Notes: generated from the letters alone by a model not told the origin. A stretch of 64,000 bases of DNA from Ruminococcaceae bacterium UBA5891 (GCA_002431945.1 DJET01000048.1:1-64000); one strand, 5' to 3'. Shown: positions 46,296 through 54,971, counted from the first letter of the stretch. A program made the numbers and translations.

Positions 46296-47012
46296 ATGGC
46301 AGGAAAAAAAAGTGCTGAAAAGGCAATTAAAATTGTTGTAAATACTTTGGTTTGGCTTTTCGTTGTTTTTGCAATCGTTATAACGGTTTTGGCTTTCGCC
46401 GCCCAGTCCGATCCGGACGGGGTTCCGGCTATCGGTGGCAAGTGCATTTTAACCGTTCAGTCCGATTCAATGAAGGGCGTTTTTAACAAGGGCGATATTA
46501 TCATTGCAGAAAAGCTTAGCGATAAAGAAAAAAGCGAGCTTGCGGTAAAGGATATTATCAGCTTTAAAACCGACCTTAACGGCGACGGCGTAAAGGAAAT
46601 AAACTCCCACCGCATTACCGAGGTTATAAAAGGCGAAAACGGCGAAATTTCTTATAAAACAATGGGTGATAACACACTCGGCGAGGATACCGGAGAGGTT
46701 GCCGCCGCCGATGTTATAGGCAAATACAACGGCACGCGCATTAAGGGACTCGGCGGCTTTCTTGATTTTCTTCAGAAGCCTAAGGGCTTTTTGGTAGTTG
46801 TTGTTATTCCGTTAATTCTTTTCTTTGTGTTTGAGCTTGCAAACTTTATTAAAACGTTTATTCAGGTTAAAAACGGCGATAAAAAGCAGATTACCGCCGA
46901 GGACGAGGCGCTCATTCGCAAACAGGCTGTTGAAGAATATCTGCGCCAGCAAAAGGCGGCGGCAGACAGTAACGGGGAAAATTCCTCTGACGCTACCGAC
47001 ATTGATAAATAG
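46296..47012 (+). CDS. Signal peptidase I, SipW (ER) type, copy 1
   Basis: A 238-aa membrane protein with an N-terminal helix (about 15-35), a catalytic domain and a second helix (about 165-190). The nucleophile serine is at about 58 in VQSDSMKG. The general base is a histidine at about 105 in INSHRITEV, in place of the lysine of standard bacterial enzymes, which defines the SipW/ER type. MGDNTLGED is also typical. The C-terminus is charged and cytoplasmic. SipW enzymes process TasA-like proteins, and the candidate substrates with AWF motifs lie immediately upstream. Confidence 0.9.
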   Translation: MAGKKSAEKAIKIVVNTLVWLFVVFAIVITVLAFAAQSDPDGVPAIGGKCILTVQSDSMKGVFNKGDIIIAEKLSDKEKSELAVKDIISFKTDLNGDGVKEINSHRITEVIKGENGEISYKTMGDNTLGEDTGEVAAADVIGKYNGTRIKGLGGFLDFLQKPKGFLVVVVIPLILFFVFELANFIKTFIQVKNGDKKQITAEDEALIRKQAVEEYLRQQKAAADSNGENSSDATDIDK

Positions 47013-47025
47013 TTTTATTGGCTGT

Positions 47026-47060
47026 CGCTCTGCGCCTGCTAAGGCGGCAGAGCGGTTTTT
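47026..47060 (+). terminator. Internal hairpin with T-tract between sipW and the AAA gene
   Basis: CGCTCTGC (47026-47033) pairs with GCAGAGCG (47047-47054), GCC pairs with GGC inside, and five T follow. It looks like an intrinsic terminator; if leaky, it would lower expression of the downstream genes relative to the peptidase. Confidence 0.6.
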
Positions 47061-47095
47061 ATATGATTATTTTTATTGCATAGGGAGAAATCGTT

Positions 47096-48682
47096 ATGGA
47101 CGGTTTTATGAATTGGTTTTTTGCCTTTATGACAACAATGCTAAGGGCTGTTTGGGGCAGTATTTCCGGCTTTTTCGGCGGAATAATTCAAATATTCAAC
47201 TTTCCGCTTTATTTTGAGCAGATAAACCGTTTCAAGGGCGATTTTAATTTTATGGGGTGGGTTCTTGCCATTCTCACCTTTATTATTGCATATGCGATTT
47301 GGTTTGCAATTATATTTATTATAATCATATTCATAAGAAAGTACCTTCGTTTCCGCAAAAGCATTGTAGGCAACGAGGATCTGCTTGAAGAAATCGCGGA
47401 TCTGCACCGCGACGTTTTGCGCCTTACAAACGAAAAGGAAAAAATCCTTGCTATGAAGTTTGAGCCTTCGGGCTTATCCTATGAGGATTTAAAAACTATA
47501 TTTGAAGACGAAAAGGAAAAGAACGCCGCCGTTTTGCCGCAGGCAAAGGAAATAGCCCCCGAAAGCGGCGATACAAGCGGCGCTTTTGCCGAAAACGAAA
47601 GCAAGCGCTTTTTCAGGCTTTCCGCGGTGGACGACAAATACAAATATTATTTACCGCCCGAATACGACCGCAGTATGTCGCTTTCCGAGCTGTGCGACGA
47701 TATACGCAATTTTGCCTGCACACGTTCAAAGCTTTACTATGAAATACGCACTATCCGCCTTATGATAGCAGGTCTTGCCTCTACAAAGCTTATTTTACTA
47801 CAGGGTATTTCGGGTACGGGTAAAACCTCCCTGCCGTATATGATGGGCAAATACTTTATGAACGACGCCACAATAGCTTCGGTTCAGCCCTCATGGCGCG
47901 ACCGCACCGAGCTTTTCGGTTATTTTAACGAGTTTACCAAAAAATTCAACGAAACCGAGGTTCTTAAAAGAATTTACGAATCCTCTTATAACGACGATAT
48001 AAACGTTATAATACTCGACGAAATGAATATTGCGCGCGTTGAGTACTATTTTGCGGAAATGCTTTCAATTCTTGAAATGCCCAATTCCGACGAATGGAAA
48101 ATAGAGCTTGTGCCCTCTACCCTATCGAGCGACCCTAAGCATTTGGTTGACGGAAAGCTTCAGATCCCGCAAAACGTATGGTATATAGGCACTGCAAATA
48201 ACGACGATTCCACCTTTGCGGTTTCAGACAAGGTTTACGACCGTGCGCTTGTAATAAACCTTGACAGCAAGGGCGTTCCGTTTGAGGCGCCCGATACAGA
48301 GCCAAAGCACATTTGCTACTCTTACGTTGAATCGCTTTACAGTAAGGCTATAAGCGAAAATCCCGTAAGCGACGAGCTTATCGAAAAGATTGCAAACCTT
48401 GATCTTTATGTTATCGAAAGGTTCCGTATTGCGTTCGGTAACCGTATTATGAAGCAGCTTAAAATATTCGTTCCGGTTTACGTTGCCTGCGGCGGCAGCG
48501 AGCTTGACGGCATAGACTATATTCTTGCCACCAAGGTGTTCCGCAAGTTTGAGGGACTTAATATGTCGCTTATCCGTGACGAAATAAGAGGGCTGATACT
48601 TTATATGGACACCCTTTTCGGAAAAGGCACTATGAAAGAATGTATCGCCTTCCTTGAAAGATTGCAGAAGAGTATGTACTGA
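47096..48682 (+). CDS. Membrane-anchored McrB-like AAA+ ATPase
   Basis: A 528-aa protein. The N-terminus has one amphipathic and one strongly hydrophobic segment (about 52-82), followed by a short coiled-coil-like stretch (EEIADLHRDVLRLTNEKEK). The AAA+ domain starts near 195: Walker A GISGTGKT at 237-244, an McrB/MoxR-like PSWRDRTELFGYFN, Walker B VIILDEMNIAR with Asp308-Glu309, and sensor region WYIGTANNDDSTF. McrB-type ATPases are motor subunits, usually with an McrC nuclease. Here the partner is a DUF2357-like protein and the neighbours are signal peptidases, so a role in surface-protein assembly is possible; defence is the alternative. It is preceded by a GGGAGA site. Confidence 0.85.
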   Translation: MDGFMNWFFAFMTTMLRAVWGSISGFFGGIIQIFNFPLYFEQINRFKGDFNFMGWVLAILTFIIAYAIWFAIIFIIIIFIRKYLRFRKSIVGNEDLLEEIADLHRDVLRLTNEKEKILAMKFEPSGLSYEDLKTIFEDEKEKNAAVLPQAKEIAPESGDTSGAFAENESKRFFRLSAVDDKYKYYLPPEYDRSMSLSELCDDIRNFACTRSKLYYEIRTIRLMIAGLASTKLILLQGISGTGKTSLPYMMGKYFMNDATIASVQPSWRDRTELFGYFNEFTKKFNETEVLKRIYESSYNDDINVIILDEMNIARVEYYFAEMLSILEMPNSDEWKIELVPSTLSSDPKHLVDGKLQIPQNVWYIGTANNDDSTFAVSDKVYDRALVINLDSKGVPFEAPDTEPKHICYSYVESLYSKAISENPVSDELIEKIANLDLYVIERFRIAFGNRIMKQLKIFVPVYVACGGSELDGIDYILATKVFRKFEGLNMSLIRDEIRGLILYMDTLFGKGTMKECIAFLERLQKSMY

Positions 48683-48701
48683 TTTATAATAAGGAGGGAT
48701 T

Positions 48702-50114
48702 ATTACGGCGATCGAAAATGACAAAAGCACAGCGTTTAAGCAGGTTTATGACGATACCGTTTATTTTGTAGACAGCATTGTAAACAGCTATGATGTTTTC
48801 CCTTCTATTTTAAAAATGATGAAGGACGGCAAAGCCTCTATTGAGCTTAAAAAGAAATATCTTTTGCGCGCAATAGACGAAACGTGGGTAAATATTATTG
48901 AAGACACCCTGCCCTCAATAGACGCGGTTATAAGAAACCCCGCAAAGCACATTGAGGAACGGGAGGAAATATTGCCCATAGAATTATCGCACAATATTAC
49001 AAGCCGCTCGCTTCAGCATCTTTCCCAGCATACCAACCTTATTTCAAGAATAGAGGGAGATACGATAATCCCCTCGAAAATTCTTAATGTTTTTAAAGAC
49101 GAAACCATTAAAACCTATGAAAATAAGTTTGTTAACACGCTTATAAACAGGCTTTTTGCCTTTGTAAACCGCCGTTATGAAATCGCGCTGGCACAAGGTC
49201 AGGACGAAAAAACCACAAGCATAAATTTTAACGAAGATTTTGAGCACGGAAAAATAAAGGGCAAAATGCAGTTTAAAATTGAAATATCAGAGCCGTCGGG
49301 AGCAGATGATGAGGATAAAGCCGACCGAAATTACACATACACTACCGATATTTGGCGCAGAGTTAAACGGCTTAACAGCATTTGCTCGGATTATATAACC
49401 TCGGAATTTGCCGCGGCTATGGGAAAAAGCTATATCCGCCCCCCTGTTATGCGCACAAACGCAATACTTAAAAACAAAAATCTGCGTAAGTGCTTAGCGC
49501 TTTGGCAGTTTATTGAAAGCTATGATAATGCCGGTTACAGTATGCTTGTGCAGGAGGATCTTGAAAAGGTGGACGAAACCTATGTTAAGGAGCTTTATTC
49601 AACCTTAGCCCTGCAGTACCTTATTTTCAGGTACAATATAAACAACGAATTTGAAGCCGACAGCACGCTTGATTCCAAAATAACAGACGATGTTATTAAT
49701 CCTAAGATAATAAACGAGCTCGGCAAGACGGATAAAGGCGAATACGATATTATTCTTGATGAAAAGCGTATACCCATACCCTCTAAGGGCAGGTACGGCA
49801 CGCTTACGCCGGAGGACCGCCTGATGTTGCAATCAATTGAAATAGCCCTTAAAGCCGATGAACTGTTAAAAGCGGACGAGTATCACCCCGAACTGCATCC
49901 GGCGGACATTCCTGAGCCAGAACCCAATGCCGTTATACCGGAACCGGACGGTATAACCGGCGAAGCCCCGAATACGCCGATAGAAACGAACGGCGCCGAT
50001 AAGACTGTAAGCACAGTTGTTAAAATAAGCAAGGCAAACCGCGTAAGGCGCGCAAAAAGGCAGTACGGCATATACAAAGTGAAGGTCAAGGGTACAAAAA
50101 ATGGTAAAATGTAA
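48702..50114 (+). CDS. DUF2357-like partner of the AAA+ ATPase (non-ATG start likely)
   Basis: A protein of about 470 residues if translation begins at an ATT codon at 48702, 4 bp after a strong AAGGAGG (48691-48697). The first ATG in frame is at 48816 and has no ribosome-binding site. The 38 codons before it are open and protein-like (TAIENDKSTAFKQVYDDTVY). The domain around ETIKTYENKFVNTLINRLF resembles DUF2357, found next to McrB-like ATPases. No PD-(D/E)xK nuclease motif is evident to me. The C-terminal 100 residues are Pro/Glu-rich, ending in a basic tail (RVRRAKRQYGIYKVKVKG). The end overlaps the second signal peptidase gene by 14 bp. Confidence 0.7.
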   Translation: MTAIENDKSTAFKQVYDDTVYFVDSIVNSYDVFPSILKMMKDGKASIELKKKYLLRAIDETWVNIIEDTLPSIDAVIRNPAKHIEEREEILPIELSHNITSRSLQHLSQHTNLISRIEGDTIIPSKILNVFKDETIKTYENKFVNTLINRLFAFVNRRYEIALAQGQDEKTTSINFNEDFEHGKIKGKMQFKIEISEPSGADDEDKADRNYTYTTDIWRRVKRLNSICSDYITSEFAAAMGKSYIRPPVMRTNAILKNKNLRKCLALWQFIESYDNAGYSMLVQEDLEKVDETYVKELYSTLALQYLIFRYNINNEFEADSTLDSKITDDVINPKIINELGKTDKGEYDIILDEKRIPIPSKGRYGTLTPEDRLMLQSIEIALKADELLKADEYHPELHPADIPEPEPNAVIPEPDGITGEAPNTPIETNGADKTVSTVVKISKANRVRRAKRQYGIYKVKVKGTKNGKM

Positions 50115-50739
50115 ATTACTTAAAGCCTTAAAAAACGCGGTTTTTTACATTGTTATAATAGTGCTTGCCGCCCTTTGCCTGTTTATAATCATATCAAAAA
50201 AGAACGGGAATCCGCCGTTTTTTTTCGGCTACAGCGTTATGTGGGTAAAAACCGAAAGTATGGAGCCGGAAATACCGCGGCAAAGCTATATTTTGATAAA
50301 AAGAGCCAAGGCGCAGGAAATAAAAGAAAACGATATTATAACCTTTATTTCCGACGACCCTTTGATAAAAGGTTATTATAACACCCACAGGGTTATTGAA
50401 ATAAAGGGAAACAACGAAGAATTTGTCACTAAAGGCGATAATAACTTCGGCGAGGATAAATATACCGCAAAGGCTGATAATATTGTTGCAAGGTATATAA
50501 GGGTTTTGCCGTTTTTATCGGGAACAGGTAAGTTTTTATCCTCCGAAATTGGCATTATGTCTGTAACAATGCTTATGCTCGGACTTATGGTTCTTTTGTA
50601 TCTTCCCGATATGTATAAAGGGTTAAGGCTTAAACAGACCGTTCAAGAGGAAGAACGGAAAAAGGAAATGGACCGTATTTTTAAAGAAGAAATTGAAAAG
50701 CTTAAGGCGGAAAATGCCGAAAAGGACGATAGGGTTTGA
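50101..50739 (+). CDS. Signal peptidase I, SipW (ER) type, copy 2
   Basis: A 212-aa protein with an N-terminal helix (about 13-32), nucleophile Ser53 in VKTESMEPEIP, and base His96 in YNTHRVIEI, again the Ser-His dyad of the SipW/ER class. KGDNNFGEDKYTA follows. A second helix (about 150-170) leads into a long charged, coiled-coil-like cytoplasmic tail. It overlaps the DUF2357-like gene by 14 bp. Two SipW-type enzymes in one operon suggest two substrate sets or a division of labour. Confidence 0.88.
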   Translation: MVKCKLLKALKNAVFYIVIIVLAALCLFIIISKKNGNPPFFFGYSVMWVKTESMEPEIPRQSYILIKRAKAQEIKENDIITFISDDPLIKGYYNTHRVIEIKGNNEEFVTKGDNNFGEDKYTAKADNIVARYIRVLPFLSGTGKFLSSEIGIMSVTMLMLGLMVLLYLPDMYKGLRLKQTVQEEERKKEMDRIFKEEIEKLKAENAEKDDRV

Positions 50740-50789
50740 CTCTCGTAAACCTACCCGCCTATGCAAATATGAAAGGAAACGTGCCGAAT

Positions 50790-51023
50790 ATGTTTGAAAA
50801 ACTGGGGCTTAAAAGAAAAATTGCCAAATATAAAAAGAATATTGCAGAGCTTGAGCAAAAGCGCTCGCGTTCGCAGGCGGCTTTGGTTGAGGCTATCCTT
50901 ACGCACACCACACCGAATGACGACGACGTTGACTATTTCAATCACTTTACAGGTCTTATAAATGCCGAGCGCGACAAAATGCACGTTGCTATGAAGGAAT
51001 TGGAAGAGCTTGAGAAAAAATAA
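50790..51023 (+). CDS. Small charged coiled-coil protein
   Basis: A 77-aa protein starting at the ATG at 50790 (MFEKLGLKRKIAKYKKN), 11 bp after AAAGGAA; an open frame to 50736 exists but would overlap the previous gene's stop. It is helical and highly charged (IAELEQKRSRSQ, MKELEELEKK), with no signal or membrane segment. It lies between the second signal peptidase and the GGDEF-EAL gene. I do not recognise a family. Confidence 0.7.
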   Translation: MFEKLGLKRKIAKYKKNIAELEQKRSRSQAALVEAILTHTTPNDDDVDYFNHFTGLINAERDKMHVAMKELEELEKK

Positions 51024-51083
51024 ACCGCAGACAGATTCAGGCTGATTTCATAGGCTTACGGGAGTCGGCCTAAGGTGAGGGTT

Positions 51084-53390
51084 ATGAGAAAAATTTTCAG
51101 AAAACATGCTCCCGAAATAGCTTTGGTGTTTGCAACCGTTTTGTCGTTTGTACTTATGGGCTGCAGCATTGTAATGCTTAAAGAGTACACAAAGGAGCTT
51201 GAAGATCAGGCGGCCTTAAAGGGCCTTTTGTATGCTACGGATATTTCCTCGCTGCTTTCCAAGACCGTGCAAAGCTACAATAACAAAACAGAATTGCTGG
51301 CTGAAAAAATTGCCGCGAACGCAAGCGACAGCGCCGATTTTTCAAACGTGCTCAACCGTATGGAAGCAAGCGGCGAGGATAAGCAATTCAGCGACGTTAT
51401 GGATATCCGTTATTTTAAAAACGGCGTAGAATACAGCATTGTCGGCGACGTTTATAATAAAACGCTTGAAGCCGAAACCGTTGTGCGGTATTCAAGCTCG
51501 GCAGAAGCGGTGTGCGCAGGTCTTGTAAACGATAAATACAAAAATATTTCCGCCGTTGCCTTTTGCGCGCCTATATATAACTGCGCGTTTGCGGATTCAA
51601 TAGTAGCATTTTACCCGCCTTCAATCGTTACAGGCTATAAAAACGAGGTAAAGGAAGAATATGTAGGTGTTTCGGAGATAACCGCCGTTTGCTCTAACGA
51701 GGGTGAAATACTTGAAATATTATCAAATAACAATTACGGGCTTACGGTTCATAACAACATTTACGAAGCGCTTGAATCGAAAACCAACAGCAAAGAGGTT
51801 ATCGATAAAATAAGAGAGCTTGTAAACGCAGGCTCAACCGGTTCGTTTTCGGTAACCGTAGACGGCGCAAGCCATATAATATCTATCGGAAGTGTGGGCA
51901 AAAGCGGCACAAGCTTTTCAATTATAGGTCTTTACCGCTCTGCGGCAATTTACAGCACGGGATATACAACCATAAACACCATATTAGGCGCTTTAATCAT
52001 CTTTTTTATAATCCTTGTTTTCTTGGCGCTTTACTTTATTATAAGCCGCCGCTCCACCAACAACCGCATTTTAACAATCAACGATAAAAACACAAGGCTT
52101 AATTGCCCCTCGAAGGTTAAATTTCAGCGTGTGGCGCAGGAGATCATCACACGAAACAGGGGTTCTAATTTTGCCGTTGTTACTATCGATCTTAAGCATT
52201 ACCGCTATCTTTCCGAGCAGCTTGACCGCGATTCGGTAACACAGATCTTACTGTATTTAAAAATGCTTTTCAGCAAGTCTCTGCGTATTGATGAGACCTA
52301 TGCGTATCTTGACGACGGTAAATTCGTTCTTTTGTACCATTATAAAAATATGGAAAGTCTGTCCGCGCGGGTACAGATGCTTTCAAGCGTTGCCGGCACC
52401 TATAAGGACCGTTTGCCGGGCGGCTATCACATTGAATTTTTCGGCGGTATATTCGAGGTTCCCAAGGATAAAGCAATGGAAGTCCGCAAAATGATAGACC
52501 GTGCCAACGAAGCAAAGGACGCTTCTACCCTTCCGTATAATTTTGCTTCATTCAGGGTATACGATAAAAATATGGATAAGCTCCACGAGCAGCGGGAGTA
52601 TATAGAGGTTCATATGAACAGCGCCCTTGAGCAAAAGCATTTTATGGTATTTTATCAGCCGAAATATAACATATCAAACGACCGACCCGACGGGTCAGAG
52701 GCGCTTGTGCGCTGGTATAATCCGAATACGGACGAATATATGAAGCCCGGAATATTTATGCCCTTATTTGAGGCAAACCGCTTTGTTATAAAGCTTGATA
52801 AATACGTTTATGAAAACGTTTGTATGTATATAAGTGAATCCGTTGCAAGGGGAAACACGGTTTATCCCGTTTCGGTAAACGTTTCGCGAATTACCGCAAC
52901 CCAAAAAAACTTTGTAAGGGATTATGTTGAAATTAAAAACAAGTATAACATTGCAGACGGTTTTTTAACTCTGGAATTTACCGAAAGCTTTGCATTTGAA
53001 AACTACGAATTGCTGCGCGAAACAGTTGCGGTGCTTCACGAAAACGGTTTTAAATGCTCAATAGACGATTTCGGAACAGGATACTCCTCTTATAATCTTA
53101 TTAAAGAAATTCCTATGGACGAAATAAAGCTTGATCAGTTTTTTATTCATCGCGGCATTTCCGAAAAGCGCGACGATATTATTCTTGAAAACGTTATCAA
53201 GCTTGGCAAATCGCTTAATATGAAGGTGACTCAAGAGGGTGTGCAGACCCCCGAACAACTTGAAAGAATTAAAAGCTTCGGCTGCGATGTTGTTCAGGGA
53301 TATTACTATTCAAAGCCCCTGCCGCTAAGCGACTTTATTGCTTTTATGGAGCAGTCGTCGCGTAACAGTATGTTTACCGACAGATTTTGA
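51084..53390 (+). CDS. Membrane GGDEF-EAL protein, probable c-di-GMP phosphodiesterase
   Basis: A protein of about 768 residues. The ATG at 51084 follows AAGGTGA; a GTG at 51075 is less likely. Two helices (about 12-32 and 298-322) enclose an extracytoplasmic sensor domain of about 260 residues. A GGDEF-like domain follows with a lost signature (YLDDGKFVLLY), so it probably cannot make c-di-GMP. The EAL domain (about 515-760) is intact: SEALVRW, SVNVSRI, LEFTES, SIDDFGTGYSS, IKLDQFF and TQEGVQT with all expected acidic and metal-binding residues. It should degrade c-di-GMP, opposing the cyclase next to it and lowering the riboswitch ligand. Confidence 0.9.
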   Translation: MRKIFRKHAPEIALVFATVLSFVLMGCSIVMLKEYTKELEDQAALKGLLYATDISSLLSKTVQSYNNKTELLAEKIAANASDSADFSNVLNRMEASGEDKQFSDVMDIRYFKNGVEYSIVGDVYNKTLEAETVVRYSSSAEAVCAGLVNDKYKNISAVAFCAPIYNCAFADSIVAFYPPSIVTGYKNEVKEEYVGVSEITAVCSNEGEILEILSNNNYGLTVHNNIYEALESKTNSKEVIDKIRELVNAGSTGSFSVTVDGASHIISIGSVGKSGTSFSIIGLYRSAAIYSTGYTTINTILGALIIFFIILVFLALYFIISRRSTNNRILTINDKNTRLNCPSKVKFQRVAQEIITRNRGSNFAVVTIDLKHYRYLSEQLDRDSVTQILLYLKMLFSKSLRIDETYAYLDDGKFVLLYHYKNMESLSARVQMLSSVAGTYKDRLPGGYHIEFFGGIFEVPKDKAMEVRKMIDRANEAKDASTLPYNFASFRVYDKNMDKLHEQREYIEVHMNSALEQKHFMVFYQPKYNISNDRPDGSEALVRWYNPNTDEYMKPGIFMPLFEANRFVIKLDKYVYENVCMYISESVARGNTVYPVSVNVSRITATQKNFVRDYVEIKNKYNIADGFLTLEFTESFAFENYELLRETVAVLHENGFKCSIDDFGTGYSSYNLIKEIPMDEIKLDQFFIHRGISEKRDDIILENVIKLGKSLNMKVTQEGVQTPEQLERIKSFGCDVVQGYYYSKPLPLSDFIAFMEQSSRNSMFTDRF

Positions 53391-53450
53391 TATTTATTTT
53401 TGTTTTTTCACTTTACGGCACCTGTTTGATTTCAGAAGGAAGGCAAAATT

Positions 53451-54797
53451 ATGCAAAAAGTAAATATGCGAAAGTTCAGCAAATTCAGCTTTATATTTGT
53501 TTCAATAATGCTGCTCCTTATTATTGCAAGTTCATTATACGGTTTAAATGATTTCTATGCTATACGCAAAAGCTCAAAGCAGTACATACTTTGCGAAAAT
53601 GCCGCACACAAATTACAAAGGGGTTCTGATATTCTCACTGAACAGGTTCGGCTTTATACAGTAACAGGCAATGCGGAATATTTACAAAACTATTTTAAAG
53701 AAGTCAATGTAACCAAAAGCCGCGAATCTGCTGTGGAAGAACTGAAAGAAAATTTTAATGAAACGGAAATTTATCACGATTTGGAAGACGCACTCGCTTA
53801 TTCACGCCAGTTAATGCAAAAAGAATATTACGCCATGCGTTTAACCGCCGAGGCTTTAGGAACAAATACAGATGATTTGCCGAATGAAATTGCAAATGTA
53901 CAGATTTCCGAAGACGATATGGTTTTGTCTGCCCTTGAAATGCGACAAAAAGCATGCAATATGGTTTTCAGCGACATTTATCAGGAATTTAAAAACAGCA
54001 TTACAAGCCATGTAGACGACTGCTTAAAGGGATTGATTGAAAAGACCGAAAATCGCCAGCAAGCCGCATTATCAATACTTAAATGCATATATGCGGTTCA
54101 GGCGGTGCTGATAATTGCATTGGCAATATATATTACGTCAGATAGCATTATTATGCAAAAAATGATAATTGAGCCGATTGTCAGTTACAATGAAAAGATC
54201 GAAAGTGATGAGATAATCCCTATCGCAGGCGCGGCAGAGCTTCAATCGTTAGCCAAAACATACAATAAGATACTTAAAGAAAATCACGAATCGCAAAAAC
54301 GCATAAGGTATGAGGCAGAGCACGATTCACTTACCGATTTACTTAATAAAGGCACATTTAACAAAATTCTAAACAAGAAGATTGAGGATAAAAAAGAATT
54401 TGCGCTTATGGTTGCAGATATTGATGAGTTTAAATCTATTAACGATGTGAACGGTCATGATATCGGCGATGAAGTAATTAAATATGTCGCAAAAAAATTG
54501 CAGGAAATTTTCAACGATAATTGTTTTGTATTCCGCGTAGGCGGCGATGAATTTGCTGTAATTATAGATAATGCTTTTGAAAATTCAAAGCAAATTATCG
54601 AAAACAAATTTAACAAACTAAAAACAGCTCTTGCCTCCCCTACCGTTATTCATTCTCCTATTACAATCAGTGCAGGCGTTGCATTTGAAAATAAAAATAT
54701 CACAAGCGATTGCCTTTTCAAGAATGCCGATAAGGCACTGTATATGTCTAAAAACTGCGGCAAAAACAGAATTAACTTTTGTGACTCTGATTTTTAA
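53451..54797 (+). CDS. Membrane diguanylate cyclase (GGDEF)
   Basis: A 448-aa protein with two helices (about 10-32 and 208-226) around an extracytoplasmic helical sensor of about 175 residues (KSSKQYILCENAAHKLQRGS). The C-terminal GGDEF domain has FRVGGDEFAVII and ADIDEFKSINDVNGHDIGD, so it should convert GTP to c-di-GMP. The RxxD inhibitory site five residues before the signature is not present (NDNCFVF), so product inhibition may be weak. The gene is more AT-rich than its neighbours, which hints at a separate origin. It lies 60 bp after the GGDEF-EAL gene. Confidence 0.92.
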   Translation: MQKVNMRKFSKFSFIFVSIMLLLIIASSLYGLNDFYAIRKSSKQYILCENAAHKLQRGSDILTEQVRLYTVTGNAEYLQNYFKEVNVTKSRESAVEELKENFNETEIYHDLEDALAYSRQLMQKEYYAMRLTAEALGTNTDDLPNEIANVQISEDDMVLSALEMRQKACNMVFSDIYQEFKNSITSHVDDCLKGLIEKTENRQQAALSILKCIYAVQAVLIIALAIYITSDSIIMQKMIIEPIVSYNEKIESDEIIPIAGAAELQSLAKTYNKILKENHESQKRIRYEAEHDSLTDLLNKGTFNKILNKKIEDKKEFALMVADIDEFKSINDVNGHDIGDEVIKYVAKKLQEIFNDNCFVFRVGGDEFAVIIDNAFENSKQIIENKFNKLKTALASPTVIHSPITISAGVAFENKNITSDCLFKNADKALYMSKNCGKNRINFCDSDF

Positions 54798-54839
54798 GTA
54801 ACAGGTGTTTCAGTAAATCCCCCGATTACAATAAAAAAT

Positions 54840-54878
54840 GCCGTCCGCTTTGTGTTTATCAACAGCGGGCGGCTCTTT
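54840..54878 (+). terminator. Weak intrinsic terminator after the cyclase
   Basis: GCCGTCCGCT (54840-54849) pairs with AGCGGGCGGC (54864-54873) with one G-T pair; the tail TCTTTGCTTG is only partly T-rich. Confidence 0.6.
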
Positions 54879-54903
54879 GCTTGTCTGCGGTTAATTTTGT
54901 ATA

Positions 54904-54932
54904 TTGATTTTCTTTTTTGTTTATGGTAAAAT
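54904..54932 (+). promoter_or_regulatory. Promoter of the serine recombinase gene
   Basis: TTGATT at 54904-54909, a 17-bp spacer and TAAAAT at 54927-54932, 40 bp before the start codon. Confidence 0.7.
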
Positions 54933-54971
54933 TATATTGTAATTTGACAATGAACAACAAGGAGAATGAAT

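Noticed and set aside
47096..50114. Calling the AAA+/DUF2357 pair a McrBC restriction system
   Set aside because: No McrC nuclease motif or DNA-recognition domain is visible, and the genes overlap signal peptidase genes rather than other defence genes.
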